From Methylophilus medardicus (GTDB lineage: Bacteria; Pseudomonadota; Gammaproteobacteria; Burkholderiales; Methylophilaceae), in the NCBI RefSeq assembly GCF_006363955.1, contig NZ_CP040948.1:2356001-2420000 (forward strand): a DNA stretch of 64,000 nt. The letters are read 5' to 3'. Below are positions 34,549 through 43,665 of the stretch, piece after piece. The notes under the pieces were generated by a model that worked only from the letters and a program-made list of their open reading frames with translations, was not told the DNA's origin and did not search any database. How positions within the stretch are numbered: position 1 is the stretch's first letter; every line of letters starts with the position of its first letter. A program made the position numbers and the translations under genes.

Positions 34549-35223
34549 TTACTGCCCGGTGATACTAGTGATCACCTGCTCCAGGTGTTTTCCATCATCA
34601 TCAATCACCAGTTTCACTGGTAAGTAACCTTTATCTTTCGCCAGATACAAGGTTTTTTCACCATCCGCATCGCTCAGCTTCACCACACGAAATGTCCCTG
34701 CCGTGGTCTCGAGCGGGTCGCTTTCTTCAGTCACCACAAAGCTATGAGGCGCAATTTTCTTCCCATTCGCCACAGCAATATTGATCTGTTTGGCTTTCGG
34801 CGGTTGCCACATCCAGCAATACATCACACTCAATAAATCTTGCGCACCTTTGCTCAGCTTGTCGGATGCCTGCGACCCTTTAATTTGCATGTTGAGTACT
34901 TTTTTTGCCCAATCAAATTGACTGATCAAGGCCTTATCCGGGTGTTTGGACTGCCGGGATTCAAATTGACTGGGCCGCAGCGCATTTGAAAATACCTGCC
35001 CCTGACTGGAGAGTGTGCGCTCACCCATCAACTTATAAATCCCCTTACCCTCCACCAGCGAAGCGATCTGATAACGGTTGCCGCTCACGGTGAGTTCATC
35101 TTTGACAGTGCCGATAGAAATGCCTTGTTGCAGCAAATCATAGGTCAATGTCAGTTGCTTGGGTGCGGCAGACAGCATTGCGCTGCCCAGCATCAACCCG
35201 ATGGCCACAAACGCACGTGCCAT
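34549..35223 (-). CDS. DUF3108 protein, secreted form
   Basis: A 224-residue periplasmic protein with a signal peptide (MARAFVAIGLMLGSAMLSAA) and a DUF3108 domain (TLTYDLLQQGISIGTVKDELTV, YQIASLVEGKGIYKLMGE, LLSVMYCWMWQPP, TLYLAKDKGYLPVKLVIDDDG). Its function is unknown; the same domain, with an anchor, follows in the next gene. The start was set at 35223 because a longer frame would overlap purM. It stands where purN often follows purM. Confidence 0.86.
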   Translation of the reverse strand: MARAFVAIGLMLGSAMLSAAPKQLTLTYDLLQQGISIGTVKDELTVSGNRYQIASLVEGKGIYKLMGERTLSSQGQVFSNALRPSQFESRQSKHPDKALISQFDWAKKVLNMQIKGSQASDKLSKGAQDLLSVMYCWMWQPPKAKQINIAVANGKKIAPHSFVVTEESDPLETTAGTFRVVKLSDADGEKTLYLAKDKGYLPVKLVIDDDGKHLEQVITSITGQ

Positions 35224-35248
35224 GCCCGCACCTATCAAGCCAGACAAT

Positions 35249-36316
35249 TTATACCACCACGGTTGGTGCTTCGCCTGGCTGTTGCGCGCGAATGTGTCCA
35301 ATCCGATAAACCGTCTCGCCGGCGCCCGCCAACACAGCGTGTGCTTGCTCAGCATGCTCAGCGGCTACGATCACTGCCATACCGATGCCGCAGTTAAATG
35401 TGCGGTACATCTCCAGCGGCTCAATATTGCCTTGTGCCTGCAACCACTGAAACAAAGGCGGCAGTGTCCAGCTAGCGGCTTGCACCTCAGCGGTCATCCC
35501 AGCCGGCAATACCCGCGGCACGTTCTCGGTAATGCCACCACCAGTAATGTGCGCCATGCCTTTGACTGGCAAGGTTTCAAGTAACTTGAGAATCGATTTA
35601 ACATACAACTTGGTTGGTGCCATCACCACGTCTTTAAATGGTTTACCATGAAAATCGGATTCCATATCGATACCAGATTTTTCAATCAGTTTACGAATCA
35701 GAGAGTATCCATTGGAGTGCGCACCACTCGAAGCCAAGCCGAGCACCACATCGCCGGCTTGGATGGTTGAGCCGTCAATAATATTCGCTTTATCCACACA
35801 ACCCACGGCAAAGCCGGCAAGGTCATATTCGCCCGCTGGATACATACCTGGCATTTCGGCGGTTTCCCCCCCTACCAAGGCACAGCCAGATTCTTCGCAC
35901 CCGAGCGCAATCCCTTTGATCACTGCCGCCGCCGTACCCACTTCAAGTTTGCCGCAAGCAAAATAGTCCAAAAAGAACAGCGGCTCAGCGCCTTGTACCA
36001 AAATGTCATTGACGCTCATGGCCACCAGATCAATGCCCACGGTATCGTGTTTATTTAACTGAAAAGCTAACTTTAGCTTGGTTCCCACACCATCGGTACC
36101 GGACACCAACACTGGTTCTTTGAATTTTTTTGGCATGGCAAACAGTGAGCCAAAACCACCAATGCCCCCCATCACTTCAGGGCGCATGGTGCGCTTAGCA
36201 AAAGGTTTGATTTGCTCAACCAAGGCGTCACCAGCCTCCATATCGACACCAGCATCGCGGTAGGTAAGGGAAGTTTTATCAGCAGAAGTTGTCAAGGGAC
36301 TCTCGTTTCTTTTCAT
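35249..36316 (-). CDS. purM: Phosphoribosylformylglycinamidine cyclo-ligase
   Basis: A 355-residue enzyme of purine synthesis that converts FGAM to AIR with ATP. Landmarks are [17 protein letters not shown] near the start, [51 protein letters not shown] and [17 protein letters not shown] use the ATG at 36316 (MKRNESP), which gives the normal length. It is divergent from perM, with a 21-base palindrome in the shared control region. purN is not adjacent. Confidence 0.97.
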   Translation of the reverse strand: MKRNESPLTTSADKTSLTYRDAGVDMEAGDALVEQIKPFAKRTMRPEVMGGIGGFGSLFAMPKKFKEPVLVSGTDGVGTKLKLAFQLNKHDTVGIDLVAMSVNDILVQGAEPLFFLDYFACGKLEVGTAAAVIKGIALGCEESGCALVGGETAEMPGMYPAGEYDLAGFAVGCVDKANIIDGSTIQAGDVVLGLASSGAHSNGYSLIRKLIEKSGIDMESDFHGKPFKDVVMAPTKLYVKSILKLLETLPVKGMAHITGGGITENVPRVLPAGMTAEVQAASWTLPPLFQWLQAQGNIEPLEMYRTFNCGIGMAVIVAAEHAEQAHAVLAGAGETVYRIGHIRAQQPGEAPTVVV

Positions 36317-36396
36317 GCAATTAATCAGGTCAACGGCTGTCAGCGATGCAGATGTTTGCAACAAAGCGCGCCAGCGCGTTGAAATTCAGTATAATT

Positions 36397-36417
36397 TTAA
36401 AATAATCATTATTTTAA
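36397..36417. promoter_or_regulatory. 21-base perfect palindrome between purM and perM
   Basis: TTAAAATAAT and ATTATTTTAA flank a central C (36397-36406 and 36408-36417). The core ATAATCATTAT also matches the right-hand part of the Fur consensus. It lies 22 bases before the perM start and 81 bases before purM, overlapping likely promoter sequence for both (a reverse TATACT at 36388-36393). Confidence 0.45.
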
Positions 36418-36438
36418 CGCATCTTGCCAGTTCGACCT

Positions 36439-37602
36439 ATGCCGGATTATGCAGATACGTCGTCCATGCCCATGTCCGATCAGGAACATCAGAAATCCGT
36501 TGCCACGCAGTTCATCAGTGATCATCGCTGGTGGATTGTCACGGCGGCCCTCCTCTACTTATTTCATTTGTTAGAGCCCATTCTGACGCCGTTTTTGGCA
36601 GCGGCAGTGATCGCCTACATGCTGGACCCGTTGGTGGACCGCCTGAGTGAAACCGGCTTTAAAGGCTGGCAAATCGGCCGCACGCTTGCCACATTGCTGG
36701 TCATATTGGGTGTCATACTGGCCATCACTGGCATGTTGCTCATCATCATCCCTTTGCTGCAACAGCAGTCGCAGTTAATTGCACAGCGCCTCCCGCTGCT
36801 GTTGGATCACTTTCATCAGCAAGTCGAACCATGGCTAGTGGAACGTTTTGGCATTCACCTCGACATCAACCATACCAATGTGCAAAAACTCATCAACGAG
36901 CACTGGCAAACGGCAGGCGGCATGCTGGGCAATTTTCTGCTGAGCGCCGGACAAAAAAGCCTGAGCCTGATCGGTATCTTTGCCAATATCTGCTTATTAC
37001 CAGTGGTGCTGTTTTACTTTTTACGGGATTGGGATCACATGATGGCTGACATCGGCGAACTGATCCCCCGCGACTGGATTGGCCGTGTACGTGCCATGTG
37101 TGTTGAGATTGATCGAGTCGTGGCTGAATTTTTACGCGGCCAGCTATCCGTGATGCTGGCTTTGTGCGTGTTTTACAGCGTCAGCTTATGGCTGGCCGGG
37201 TTAGACATGGCACTGTCAATCGGCTTGATAGCTGGCTTACTCAGCTTTGTTCCCTATCTTGGTTTTGCCCTTGCGTTCGTATTGGCGGTCGTGTTGGCTT
37301 TGTTGCAATTTGCCTCATTGCCCGAGGTCGTGCCAGTGCTGCTGGTATTTGGGGTGGGGCAATTAGTAGAGAGTTTTGTACTGACACCGATCTTGGTGGG
37401 CGACCGCATCGGCCTACACCCTGTGATTGTGATTCTCGCGTTGATGGCGGGCGGGCAACTATTCGGATTTGCCGGCGTGTTGCTTGCGTTGCCAGTGAGT
37501 GCAGCCATTGCTGTGGGGGTGCGCCATACCAAACAAAGTTATTTGCGTAGCGAAGCTTATTTGAGCAGCCAACCGCAACTCATACAAACCCTGGACGATT
37601 GA
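36439..37602 (+). CDS. AI-2E/PerM-family membrane transporter
   Basis: A 387-residue polytopic protein of the AI-2 exporter-like (formerly UPF0118) family, with about eight helices. Typical segments are LLEPILTPFLAAAVIAYMLDPLVDRL near the start, the extramembrane loop ~110-190, VVAEFLRGQLSVMLALCVFYS and LVESFVLTPILVGDRIGLHPVIVILALMAGG near the end. Members export AI-2, act as Na+/H+ antiporters or are uncharacterised. In betaproteobacteria it commonly lies between purM (divergent) and hda, as here. The start is uncertain among ATGs at 36439, 36466 and 36472. Confidence 0.9.
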   Translation: MPDYADTSSMPMSDQEHQKSVATQFISDHRWWIVTAALLYLFHLLEPILTPFLAAAVIAYMLDPLVDRLSETGFKGWQIGRTLATLLVILGVILAITGMLLIIIPLLQQQSQLIAQRLPLLLDHFHQQVEPWLVERFGIHLDINHTNVQKLINEHWQTAGGMLGNFLLSAGQKSLSLIGIFANICLLPVVLFYFLRDWDHMMADIGELIPRDWIGRVRAMCVEIDRVVAEFLRGQLSVMLALCVFYSVSLWLAGLDMALSIGLIAGLLSFVPYLGFALAFVLAVVLALLQFASLPEVVPVLLVFGVGQLVESFVLTPILVGDRIGLHPVIVILALMAGGQLFGFAGVLLALPVSAAIAVGVRHTKQSYLRSEAYLSSQPQLIQTLDD

Positions 37603-37628
37603 TCTGCCAGATACCCGAAAAGCTTGCT

Positions 37629-38228
37629 GTGAAACAACTGTTGCTCAATATTCAACCGCCGGCCGCGCCGAGTTTTGATAACTTCATTGTTGGTCAAAAC
37701 CATGAGGCGCTCGCCAGCCTGCATGCAGTATTGGCGGGGCAAGCAACTACCCGCTTTGTTTACTTATGGGGCGAATCCGGTAGCGCCAAAAGTCACTTAT
37801 TGTTAGCCGCCCAAAGCGCAGGGGCGCACATTGCAGACGACGTCCACTTGCTGGATGCCGAGTCACAAATTGTCTTGTTTGACACTTTCAATCAGATCAA
37901 AGCAGAGGGTGGCGTGCTGGTCACCGCAGGCAGTCATGCGCCTACGCAAATGGGCTTGCGCGATGATTTAGCCACCCGCCTTGCTTGGGGCTTGGTGTAT
38001 CAACTGCAAGCGCTTAGCGATGATGAAAAAGCCGATGCGTTGCGGGCACATGCGCGTGAACGCGGCATGAAATTACCCGACGAGGTGATTGCTTACTGTT
38101 TGCGCCATCTTCGCCGAGATTTACCGACTTTAATGGCCGTGATGGAAGCCCTAGATGAATGGTCACTGAGCACCAAAAAAGCGGTGACCGTGCAATCATT
38201 AAAAAAAATGCTGCAAGATACTGCTTGA
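37629..38228 (+). CDS. hda: DnaA regulatory inactivator Hda
   Basis: A 199-residue DnaA-like AAA+ protein that, with the beta clamp, stimulates ATP hydrolysis on DnaA and so limits re-initiation. The N terminus MKQLLLNIQPP carries the clamp-binding type motif (QLLLNI). The P loop reads GESGSAKSHLL, with Ala where most have Gly. Sensor segments GLRDDLATRLAWGLVYQL and LRRDLPTLMAVMEALDEW follow. The start is GTG at 37629, since that gives the conserved beginning. Its stop codon faces that of the diguanylate cyclase gene one base apart. Confidence 0.9.
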   Translation: MKQLLLNIQPPAAPSFDNFIVGQNHEALASLHAVLAGQATTRFVYLWGESGSAKSHLLLAAQSAGAHIADDVHLLDAESQIVLFDTFNQIKAEGGVLVTAGSHAPTQMGLRDDLATRLAWGLVYQLQALSDDEKADALRAHARERGMKLPDEVIAYCLRHLRRDLPTLMAVMEALDEWSLSTKKAVTVQSLKKMLQDTA

Positions 38229-38229
38229 A

Positions 38230-39399
38230 TTAGCGCGTTTCTGACCCAAAACTGTAACGGTTTTTGCCACTTTTCTTCGAGTCATACATGGCCTTATCAG
38301 CCACATGCAACAGCTGTTTCACCTGTTTAGCATGATGTGGATACTCGGCAATGCCAATACTGACCCCAATTTCGAGCGGTAGCCCCAGCACCATCACAGG
38401 CTCAGAAAATAACTGGATCAGGCGTTGCGCCAACTGTGTTAGCTCCTGCCGATAAAGATAGTTGCTGACCACCAAAATGAACTCGTCCCCGCCTTGTCGC
38501 GCCAAAAAGTCGGATTGTCTGAGCACCTTTTTAAAGCGATTGGCGACCTCTATCAACAAGGCATCGCCGACTTCATGGCCATACTTGTCATTGATCAGCT
38601 TGAAACCGTCGAGATCCATAAAAAGAATCGCAAATTGCTTGGAGGTATGTCTGGCCAGCTGATAGGTGTTGTCCAGATGCACGCCGACACTGCGCCGGTT
38701 CGGCAAGCCGGTCAATAAATCGTGGTCTGCTTGATGACTGGCTTGTTTTGCAACCGCTTGCGTTTCAAGCACCTGCTCCAGCAAGAGTGTGGTGCTGCGA
38801 TAAGAGAAAAGCAAGACGCCAATAATCACCACCCCTAACAAGACACCGCCGACCACAGAGGCCAACATGCGTTTGCGAATTTCATGCTCGAAATTTTCGC
38901 GTAAATGCGCCAGCTTACGATCGAGATCCAGTAACTCGTCGTCAATCAGTTTCATCACCTCACGCCCTTTATCTTTGCTCAGAGATAAATGTGGCGAAAA
39001 CTCACCCGCATGCAGTTGCACCTGAATGTTCTGATCCAGTATGTCAAACTTTTGATGGACCAATTGCCTGATACGCTGCAAACCAGGCCGCAACAACGTT
39101 AAGCTCTGGGCTTGCGCATCCAGCTTGGCCATCACCGTGCTGGTCTCAGAGCGCCCGCGTTCCAAAGTGTCTAAAAATAAGGTGTGACCAGTCAGCAAAT
39201 AGCCACGCTGACCACTCTCTGCGTTGGTAATGGCTTTCCCCAAAGCCACGATGTCATAGCGTTGTCTGTCCACGAGGTCTTTTTGCTCAGAGTAATAGAC
39301 AAGCTGATACATGGCTGTAAACAGCCATAACATTGAGATGCACAACAGTGCAGCTGCAATGATTAACGGGATAATGATTCGGCGCTTGTAATTAACCAT
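38230..39399 (-). CDS. Diguanylate cyclase with CHASE3 sensor domain
   Basis: A 389-residue inner-membrane enzyme that makes cyclic di-GMP. Two membrane helices (~8-30 and ~178-199) frame a periplasmic CHASE3 domain (AITNAESGQRGYLLTG near 57-71). The GGDEF domain (~222-385) has the intact active site GGDEF (303-307) and an inhibitory-site RxxD (RQSD, 294-297), so product inhibition is expected. The signal sensed is unknown. Convergent with hda without an obvious terminator. Confidence 0.93.
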   Translation of the reverse strand: MVNYKRRIIIPLIIAAALLCISMLWLFTAMYQLVYYSEQKDLVDRQRYDIVALGKAITNAESGQRGYLLTGHTLFLDTLERGRSETSTVMAKLDAQAQSLTLLRPGLQRIRQLVHQKFDILDQNIQVQLHAGEFSPHLSLSKDKGREVMKLIDDELLDLDRKLAHLRENFEHEIRKRMLASVVGGVLLGVVIIGVLLFSYRSTTLLLEQVLETQAVAKQASHQADHDLLTGLPNRRSVGVHLDNTYQLARHTSKQFAILFMDLDGFKLINDKYGHEVGDALLIEVANRFKKVLRQSDFLARQGGDEFILVVSNYLYRQELTQLAQRLIQLFSEPVMVLGLPLEIGVSIGIAEYPHHAKQVKQLLHVADKAMYDSKKSGKNRYSFGSETR

Positions 39400-39517
39400 A
39401 CGATAGGTATATCGTCATTTTTTTGTATAGATTCAATCAAACCCCAATAAAATCTATGATACGGCTAGTCTGAATATTATAAAATACACTTTTGATAGAT
39501 AACCACTATCCACCATT

Positions 39518-41152
39518 ATGTTAAGAATCACTGAAATTAAGCTGCCAATCGAATTGGCGGATACCCTCAAGCATCAAGATGATCAAATCAAAGCGGCACT
39601 GCTAAAGCGCCTCGACATCCCTGAGAGCGACCTGATCCGCTTCGAGATTTTTAAACGGGGGGTCGACGCCCGTAAATCCCACGCCATTTTGTATGTCTAC
39701 AATCTCGATGTTGAGGTCAACCATGAAGCCCGGGTATTAGTGCGCTTTAAAAAAGACCCTCACATCAAACCCGCCCCTGACACAGCCTACAAATTTGTCA
39801 CCAAAGCCACAAACACAAAACCGCTTCGGCCCATCGTGGTCGGCTTTGGTCCAGCAGGCATTTTCGCGGCCTTAATTCTGGCGCAAGCTGGATTTAAGCC
39901 GATTGTGCTCGAACGCGGCAAAGAGGTGCGTAAACGCACCCAAGACACGTGGGGCTTGTGGCGCAAACGTGAACTGAATCCAGAATCCAATGTGCAGTTT
40001 GGAGAAGGCGGCGCAGGGACTTTTTCTGACGGCAAGCTTTACAGCCAAATTAAAGACACCAAACATTACAGCCGCAAAGTGCTGCAAGAGTTCGTCAAGG
40101 CTGGGGCGCCCGAAGAAATCCTTTACGTCAGCCATCCGCATATTGGCACCTTCAGATTGGTCGGCGTGGTGGAAGACATGCGCAATACCATCTTGAGTCT
40201 TGGTGGCGAAATCCGCTTCGAAAGTCGCGTGACCGATATTGCGATCAAAAACCAACAAGTAGAAGGCGTCACCCTGCTCAGTGGGGAATATATCCCGACC
40301 CAGCATCTGGTGTTGGCGGTAGGCCACAGCGCGCGCGACACCTTTGAAATGGTCTATGACAAAGGCATTTATGTCGAAGCGAAACCATTTTCAATTGGCT
40401 TTCGGATCGAGCATCCGCAAAGCCTGATTGATCGTGCCCGCTACGGCAAAAGTTATAGCGATGATATTCTGAAAAAACTGGGTGCAGCGGATTACCGTTT
40501 GGTACATCATGCGCAAAACGGACGCAGCGTCTACAGCTTTTGTATGTGCCCGGGCGGCACGGTGGTCGCTGCCGCCTCTGAGCCGAATCGGGTAGTGACC
40601 AATGGCATGAGCCAATATAGCCGCAACGAACGCAACGCCAATGCAGGCATTGTGGTGGGCATTACGCCTGAGGTCGATTACCCGGACCACCCATTGGCAG
40701 GCGTTGCATTTCAGCGCCAACTCGAAAGCCATGCGTTTGTTCTGGGCGGTGCAGACTATTCCGCCCCCGGCCAATTGATTGGGGATTTTTTAGCCAACCG
40801 ACCCTCAACCAAATTTGGCGAAGTCATGCCGTCTTATACGCCAGGCGTGCATTTGACCAACTTAGACACCGCACTGCCCGAATTCGCCATTAGCGCGATG
40901 CGCGAAGCGATTCCTGCGTTTGCCAAACAGGTAGTAGGGTTCGATTTGGCAGACGGCGTACTCACCGGGGTTGAGACCCGCACCTCTAGCCCCATCCGCA
41001 TTAAACGCGATGATGATAGCCTGCAAAGTATCAACACCAAGGGCTTGTTCCCCTGCGGTGAGGGCGCCGGTTATGCCGGTGGCATTTTGTCTGCTGCGGT
41101 GGATGGCATCAAAGTGGCAGAAGCGGTGTCTATATCGCTAAGCGGCGTATAA
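39518..41152 (+). CDS. FAD-dependent oxidoreductase, COG2509-like
   Basis: A 544-residue flavoprotein of the uncharacterised dehydrogenase group COG2509. An N-terminal ferredoxin-like extension (~1-90, RITEIKLPIE... HAILYVYNLDVEV) precedes the dinucleotide fold VVGFGPAGIFAALILAQAG (~106). The family block NVQFGEGGAGTFSDGKLYSQ, VFSFCMCPGG-like SVYSFCMCPGGTVV and the C-terminal GLFPCGEGAGYAGGILSAAVDG follow. Substrate unknown. Single gene with a strong terminator. Confidence 0.9.
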   Translation: MLRITEIKLPIELADTLKHQDDQIKAALLKRLDIPESDLIRFEIFKRGVDARKSHAILYVYNLDVEVNHEARVLVRFKKDPHIKPAPDTAYKFVTKATNTKPLRPIVVGFGPAGIFAALILAQAGFKPIVLERGKEVRKRTQDTWGLWRKRELNPESNVQFGEGGAGTFSDGKLYSQIKDTKHYSRKVLQEFVKAGAPEEILYVSHPHIGTFRLVGVVEDMRNTILSLGGEIRFESRVTDIAIKNQQVEGVTLLSGEYIPTQHLVLAVGHSARDTFEMVYDKGIYVEAKPFSIGFRIEHPQSLIDRARYGKSYSDDILKKLGAADYRLVHHAQNGRSVYSFCMCPGGTVVAAASEPNRVVTNGMSQYSRNERNANAGIVVGITPEVDYPDHPLAGVAFQRQLESHAFVLGGADYSAPGQLIGDFLANRPSTKFGEVMPSYTPGVHLTNLDTALPEFAISAMREAIPAFAKQVVGFDLADGVLTGVETRTSSPIRIKRDDDSLQSINTKGLFPCGEGAGYAGGILSAAVDGIKVAEAVSISLSGV

Positions 41153-41170
41153 ATCCAACCGTCATCCATG

Positions 41171-41200
41171 CAAAAAAACCTGCCGAGGCAGGTTTTTTTG
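41171..41200. terminator. Bidirectional terminator between the flavoprotein gene and ahpF
   Basis: Stem AAAAAAACCTGCC / GGCAGGTTTTTTT (41172-41199) with a two-base turn, symmetrical A and T tracts; serves both convergent genes. Confidence 0.93.
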
Positions 41201-41221
41201 ATGGCGTTAAAAAGTGATGGG

Positions 41222-42784
41222 TTATTGGCGAATGAGGTAGTCAAACGCACCCAATGCCGCGTTAGAACCTTCCCCCATGGCAATCACAATTTGCTTGTAA
41301 GGGATGGTGGTGACATCGCCAGCCGCAAATACACCAGGCAATGAAGTGGCATTATGGTTGTTAATTTCAATTTCACCATACTTGCTTAAATCTAAGGTGC
41401 CTTTTAACCAGTCACTGTTTGGTACCAGACCAATCTGAATAAACACCCCTTCGAGTGGCAGATGCTTGCTGTCACCACTGACCCGATCAAGGTATGTCAG
41501 GCCATTGACGCGCGTGCCATCGCCAGTCACTTCAGTGGTTTGCGCACTGGTTAAAATAGTGACGTTTTGCAGTGAACGCAATTTGCGTTGCAACACGGCA
41601 TCGGCCTTTAACTCAGTGTCAAATTGCAGCAGCGTGACGTGGCCCACCACACCCGCTAAGTCAATCGCGGCCTCTACGCCAGAGTTGCCTCCCCCAATCA
41701 CCGCGACATGCTTACCTTTAAATAACGGACCATCGCAGTGCGGGCAGTAAGCGACGCCTTTGTTTTTGTATTCTATTTCGCCAGGAACATTCAGGTTTCT
41801 CCAGCGAGCCCCTGTGGCCAGAATCACTGACTTGCTACGCAAGGTCGCGCCATTTTCGAGCTTCACTTCGATCAGACCAGCATGCTTGTTATCCTTCTGC
41901 GGCTCGCTCAAACTAACCGCACGCTGCAAGGGCATGATGTCGACATCATACGTTTTTACGTGCTCTTCAAGCGCAGCAACCAGTTTGGGCCCTTCTGTTT
42001 CCTTCACCGAAATAAAGTTCTCAATCGCTAAAGTGTCATTGACCTGACCACCAAAACGATCGGCAACAATGCCCGTACGAATCCCTTTGCGCGCGGCGTA
42101 AATCGCGGCAGATGCACCCGCCGGGCCGCCGCCCACTACCAACACATCAAACGCCTCTTTGGCATTCAGTTTTTCGGCTTCTTTAACCACGGCCCCGGTA
42201 TCGACTTTGGCCAGAATTTCTTCCACCAGCATACGACCAGAAGCAAACATCTCGCCATTGAGAAAGGTCGCGGGCACGGCCATGATGTTGCGTGTATTCA
42301 CCTCGTCTTGATACAGGCCACCATCAATCACAGTGGTGTTGATGCGTGGGTTAAAGACGGTCATCAACGTGGTCGCTTGGACGACATCCGGGCAGTTATG
42401 GCAAGACAAGCTCATATACACTTCAAAATTTAAATCCGTGTCGAGCGCTTTGATTTGGTCGAGCACATCCTGCTCAACCTTGGGTGGGTGACCACCCGTC
42501 CATAACAAAGCCAATACCAATGAGGTGAACTCATGGCCTAAGGGAATCGCGGCAAAGCGTACACCGTGCGTCTGGCCGGCTTTTGCAATCACAAACGAGG
42601 GTTTACGCGCATCATTGCCAGTTTCGTCCACGCTCACTTTGTCAGACAAACTGGCAATTTCTTGCAGAAGCTCACGCATTTTTGCCGCATTGTCACTGCC
42701 ATCCAGCGATGCAATCAGACGAATAGGCTCACGCAGCATGCCTAGGTAGGTTTGCAATTGTGTCTTTAGAGGTGCGTCTAACAT
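41222..42784 (-). CDS. ahpF: Alkyl hydroperoxide reductase subunit F
   Basis: A 520-residue NADH:peroxiredoxin reductase. The N-terminal tandem thioredoxin-fold region contains the redox pair SCHNC (~129-133). The C-terminal thioredoxin-reductase part has FAD site [19 protein letters not shown], the active CPHC disulfide ([13 protein letters not shown]) and the NAD site [17 protein letters not shown]. It recycles AhpC. It lies 176 bases downstream of ahpC with two stem-loops between them, so its level is probably lower than that of AhpC. Confidence 0.97.
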   Translation of the reverse strand: MLDAPLKTQLQTYLGMLREPIRLIASLDGSDNAAKMRELLQEIASLSDKVSVDETGNDARKPSFVIAKAGQTHGVRFAAIPLGHEFTSLVLALLWTGGHPPKVEQDVLDQIKALDTDLNFEVYMSLSCHNCPDVVQATTLMTVFNPRINTTVIDGGLYQDEVNTRNIMAVPATFLNGEMFASGRMLVEEILAKVDTGAVVKEAEKLNAKEAFDVLVVGGGPAGASAAIYAARKGIRTGIVADRFGGQVNDTLAIENFISVKETEGPKLVAALEEHVKTYDVDIMPLQRAVSLSEPQKDNKHAGLIEVKLENGATLRSKSVILATGARWRNLNVPGEIEYKNKGVAYCPHCDGPLFKGKHVAVIGGGNSGVEAAIDLAGVVGHVTLLQFDTELKADAVLQRKLRSLQNVTILTSAQTTEVTGDGTRVNGLTYLDRVSGDSKHLPLEGVFIQIGLVPNSDWLKGTLDLSKYGEIEINNHNATSLPGVFAAGDVTTIPYKQIVIAMGEGSNAALGAFDYLIRQ

Positions 42785-42880
42785 TTTTTACTCTCCAATT
42801 TACAACTTGTCTGCGCCTGAGGGCGGCAACAAGCCATGGCCATGTTTAATGGCATTTAATACGGGTTTGGGGGAAATTCG

Positions 42881-42934
42881 CTCAGGTAAAACCACCCTTA
42901 AGTGACTTTACCTGAGCGCCCTGCTTGCGCAGGG
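42881..42934 (-). promoter_or_regulatory. Two adjacent stem-loops between ahpC and ahpF
   Basis: A perfect 10-bp inverted repeat CTCAGGTAAA / TTTACCTGAG (42881-42890 with 42907-42916) is directly followed by GCCCTGC / GCAGGGC with a TTGC loop (42919-42925 and 42930-42935). Neither has a clear T tract on the reverse strand, so they look more like mRNA-processing or partial-termination elements than a full terminator. Confidence 0.5.
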
Positions 42935-42960
42935 CAGTACTCAAGTCAGTGCAGGCAGAA

Positions 42961-43524
42961 TTAGATCTTACCAACCAAGTCCAAAGAAGGTGTCAATGTC
43001 GCAGCACCGTCATTCCATTTGGCTGGGCACACTTGGCCTGGATGGGCAGCAGTGTATTGTGCAGCTTTCAACTTGCGCAAAGTCTCTTTCACATCACGCG
43101 CGATTTCGTTGCTGTGTACTTCAGCTGTTTTGATCACGCCATCCGCGTTGATCACGAAAGTGCCGCGCAATGCCAAGCCTTCTTCATCAATATGTACGTC
43201 AAATGCGCGTGTTAATTGATGGGTTGGGTCACCCACCAATGGGAATTTTGCTTTACCCACTGCTGGTGAAGTCTCGTGCCAAACTTTGTGGGAGAAGTGC
43301 GTATCGGTGGTCACGATGTACACTTCAGCACCAGCCTTCTGGAACTCTGCATAGTTGTCAGCGGCATCTTCAACTTCTGTTGGGCAGTTGAATGTGAACG
43401 CTGCTGGCATAAAAATCAACACAGACCATTTGCCTTTTAAAGACTCTTCAGTCACTTCGATAAATTTACCGTTGTGAAATGCTTGCGCCTTAAATGGTTG
43501 TACTTGTGTATTAATCAATGACAT
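42961..43524 (-). CDS. ahpC: Alkyl hydroperoxide reductase subunit C (2-Cys peroxiredoxin)
   Basis: A 187-residue typical 2-Cys peroxiredoxin that reduces H2O2 and organic peroxides. The peroxidatic Cys47 is in FTFNCPTEVED and the resolving Cys165 in GQVCPAKW; the YF-like C-terminal region is present. A strong AAAAGGAG site precedes the ATG. Upstream, an inverted repeat CATTGTAG / CTACAATG (43595-43614) may be a regulatory or leader structure; it does not match the OxyR pattern. Confidence 0.97.
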   Translation of the reverse strand: MSLINTQVQPFKAQAFHNGKFIEVTEESLKGKWSVLIFMPAAFTFNCPTEVEDAADNYAEFQKAGAEVYIVTTDTHFSHKVWHETSPAVGKAKFPLVGDPTHQLTRAFDVHIDEEGLALRGTFVINADGVIKTAEVHSNEIARDVKETLRKLKAAQYTAAHPGQVCPAKWNDGAATLTPSLDLVGKI

Positions 43525-43594
43525 GTAGTTCTCCTTTTATGTATTAGAAACACGGGTTAATTAAAAATTGCTGCGTTTCAACAGCGAATGGATG

Positions 43595-43614
43595 CATTGT
43601 AGACAGCTACAATG
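43595..43614. promoter_or_regulatory. Inverted repeat upstream of ahpC
   Basis: CATTGTAG - ACAG - CTACAATG, an 8-bp perfect repeat 70-90 bases before the ahpC start codon. A reverse-strand TATAAT lies further up near 43630, so the repeat would be in the transcribed leader or just downstream of the transcription start. Confidence 0.4.
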
Positions 43615-43665
43615 GATATGTAAAATTGATTATATTAATTTTATCAATAAATAATACTTATTGGT

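Noticed and set aside
35224-35355. N-terminal extension of the secreted DUF3108 protein
   Set aside because: It would overlap the end of purM and hide the clear signal peptide that begins at MARAFVAIG.
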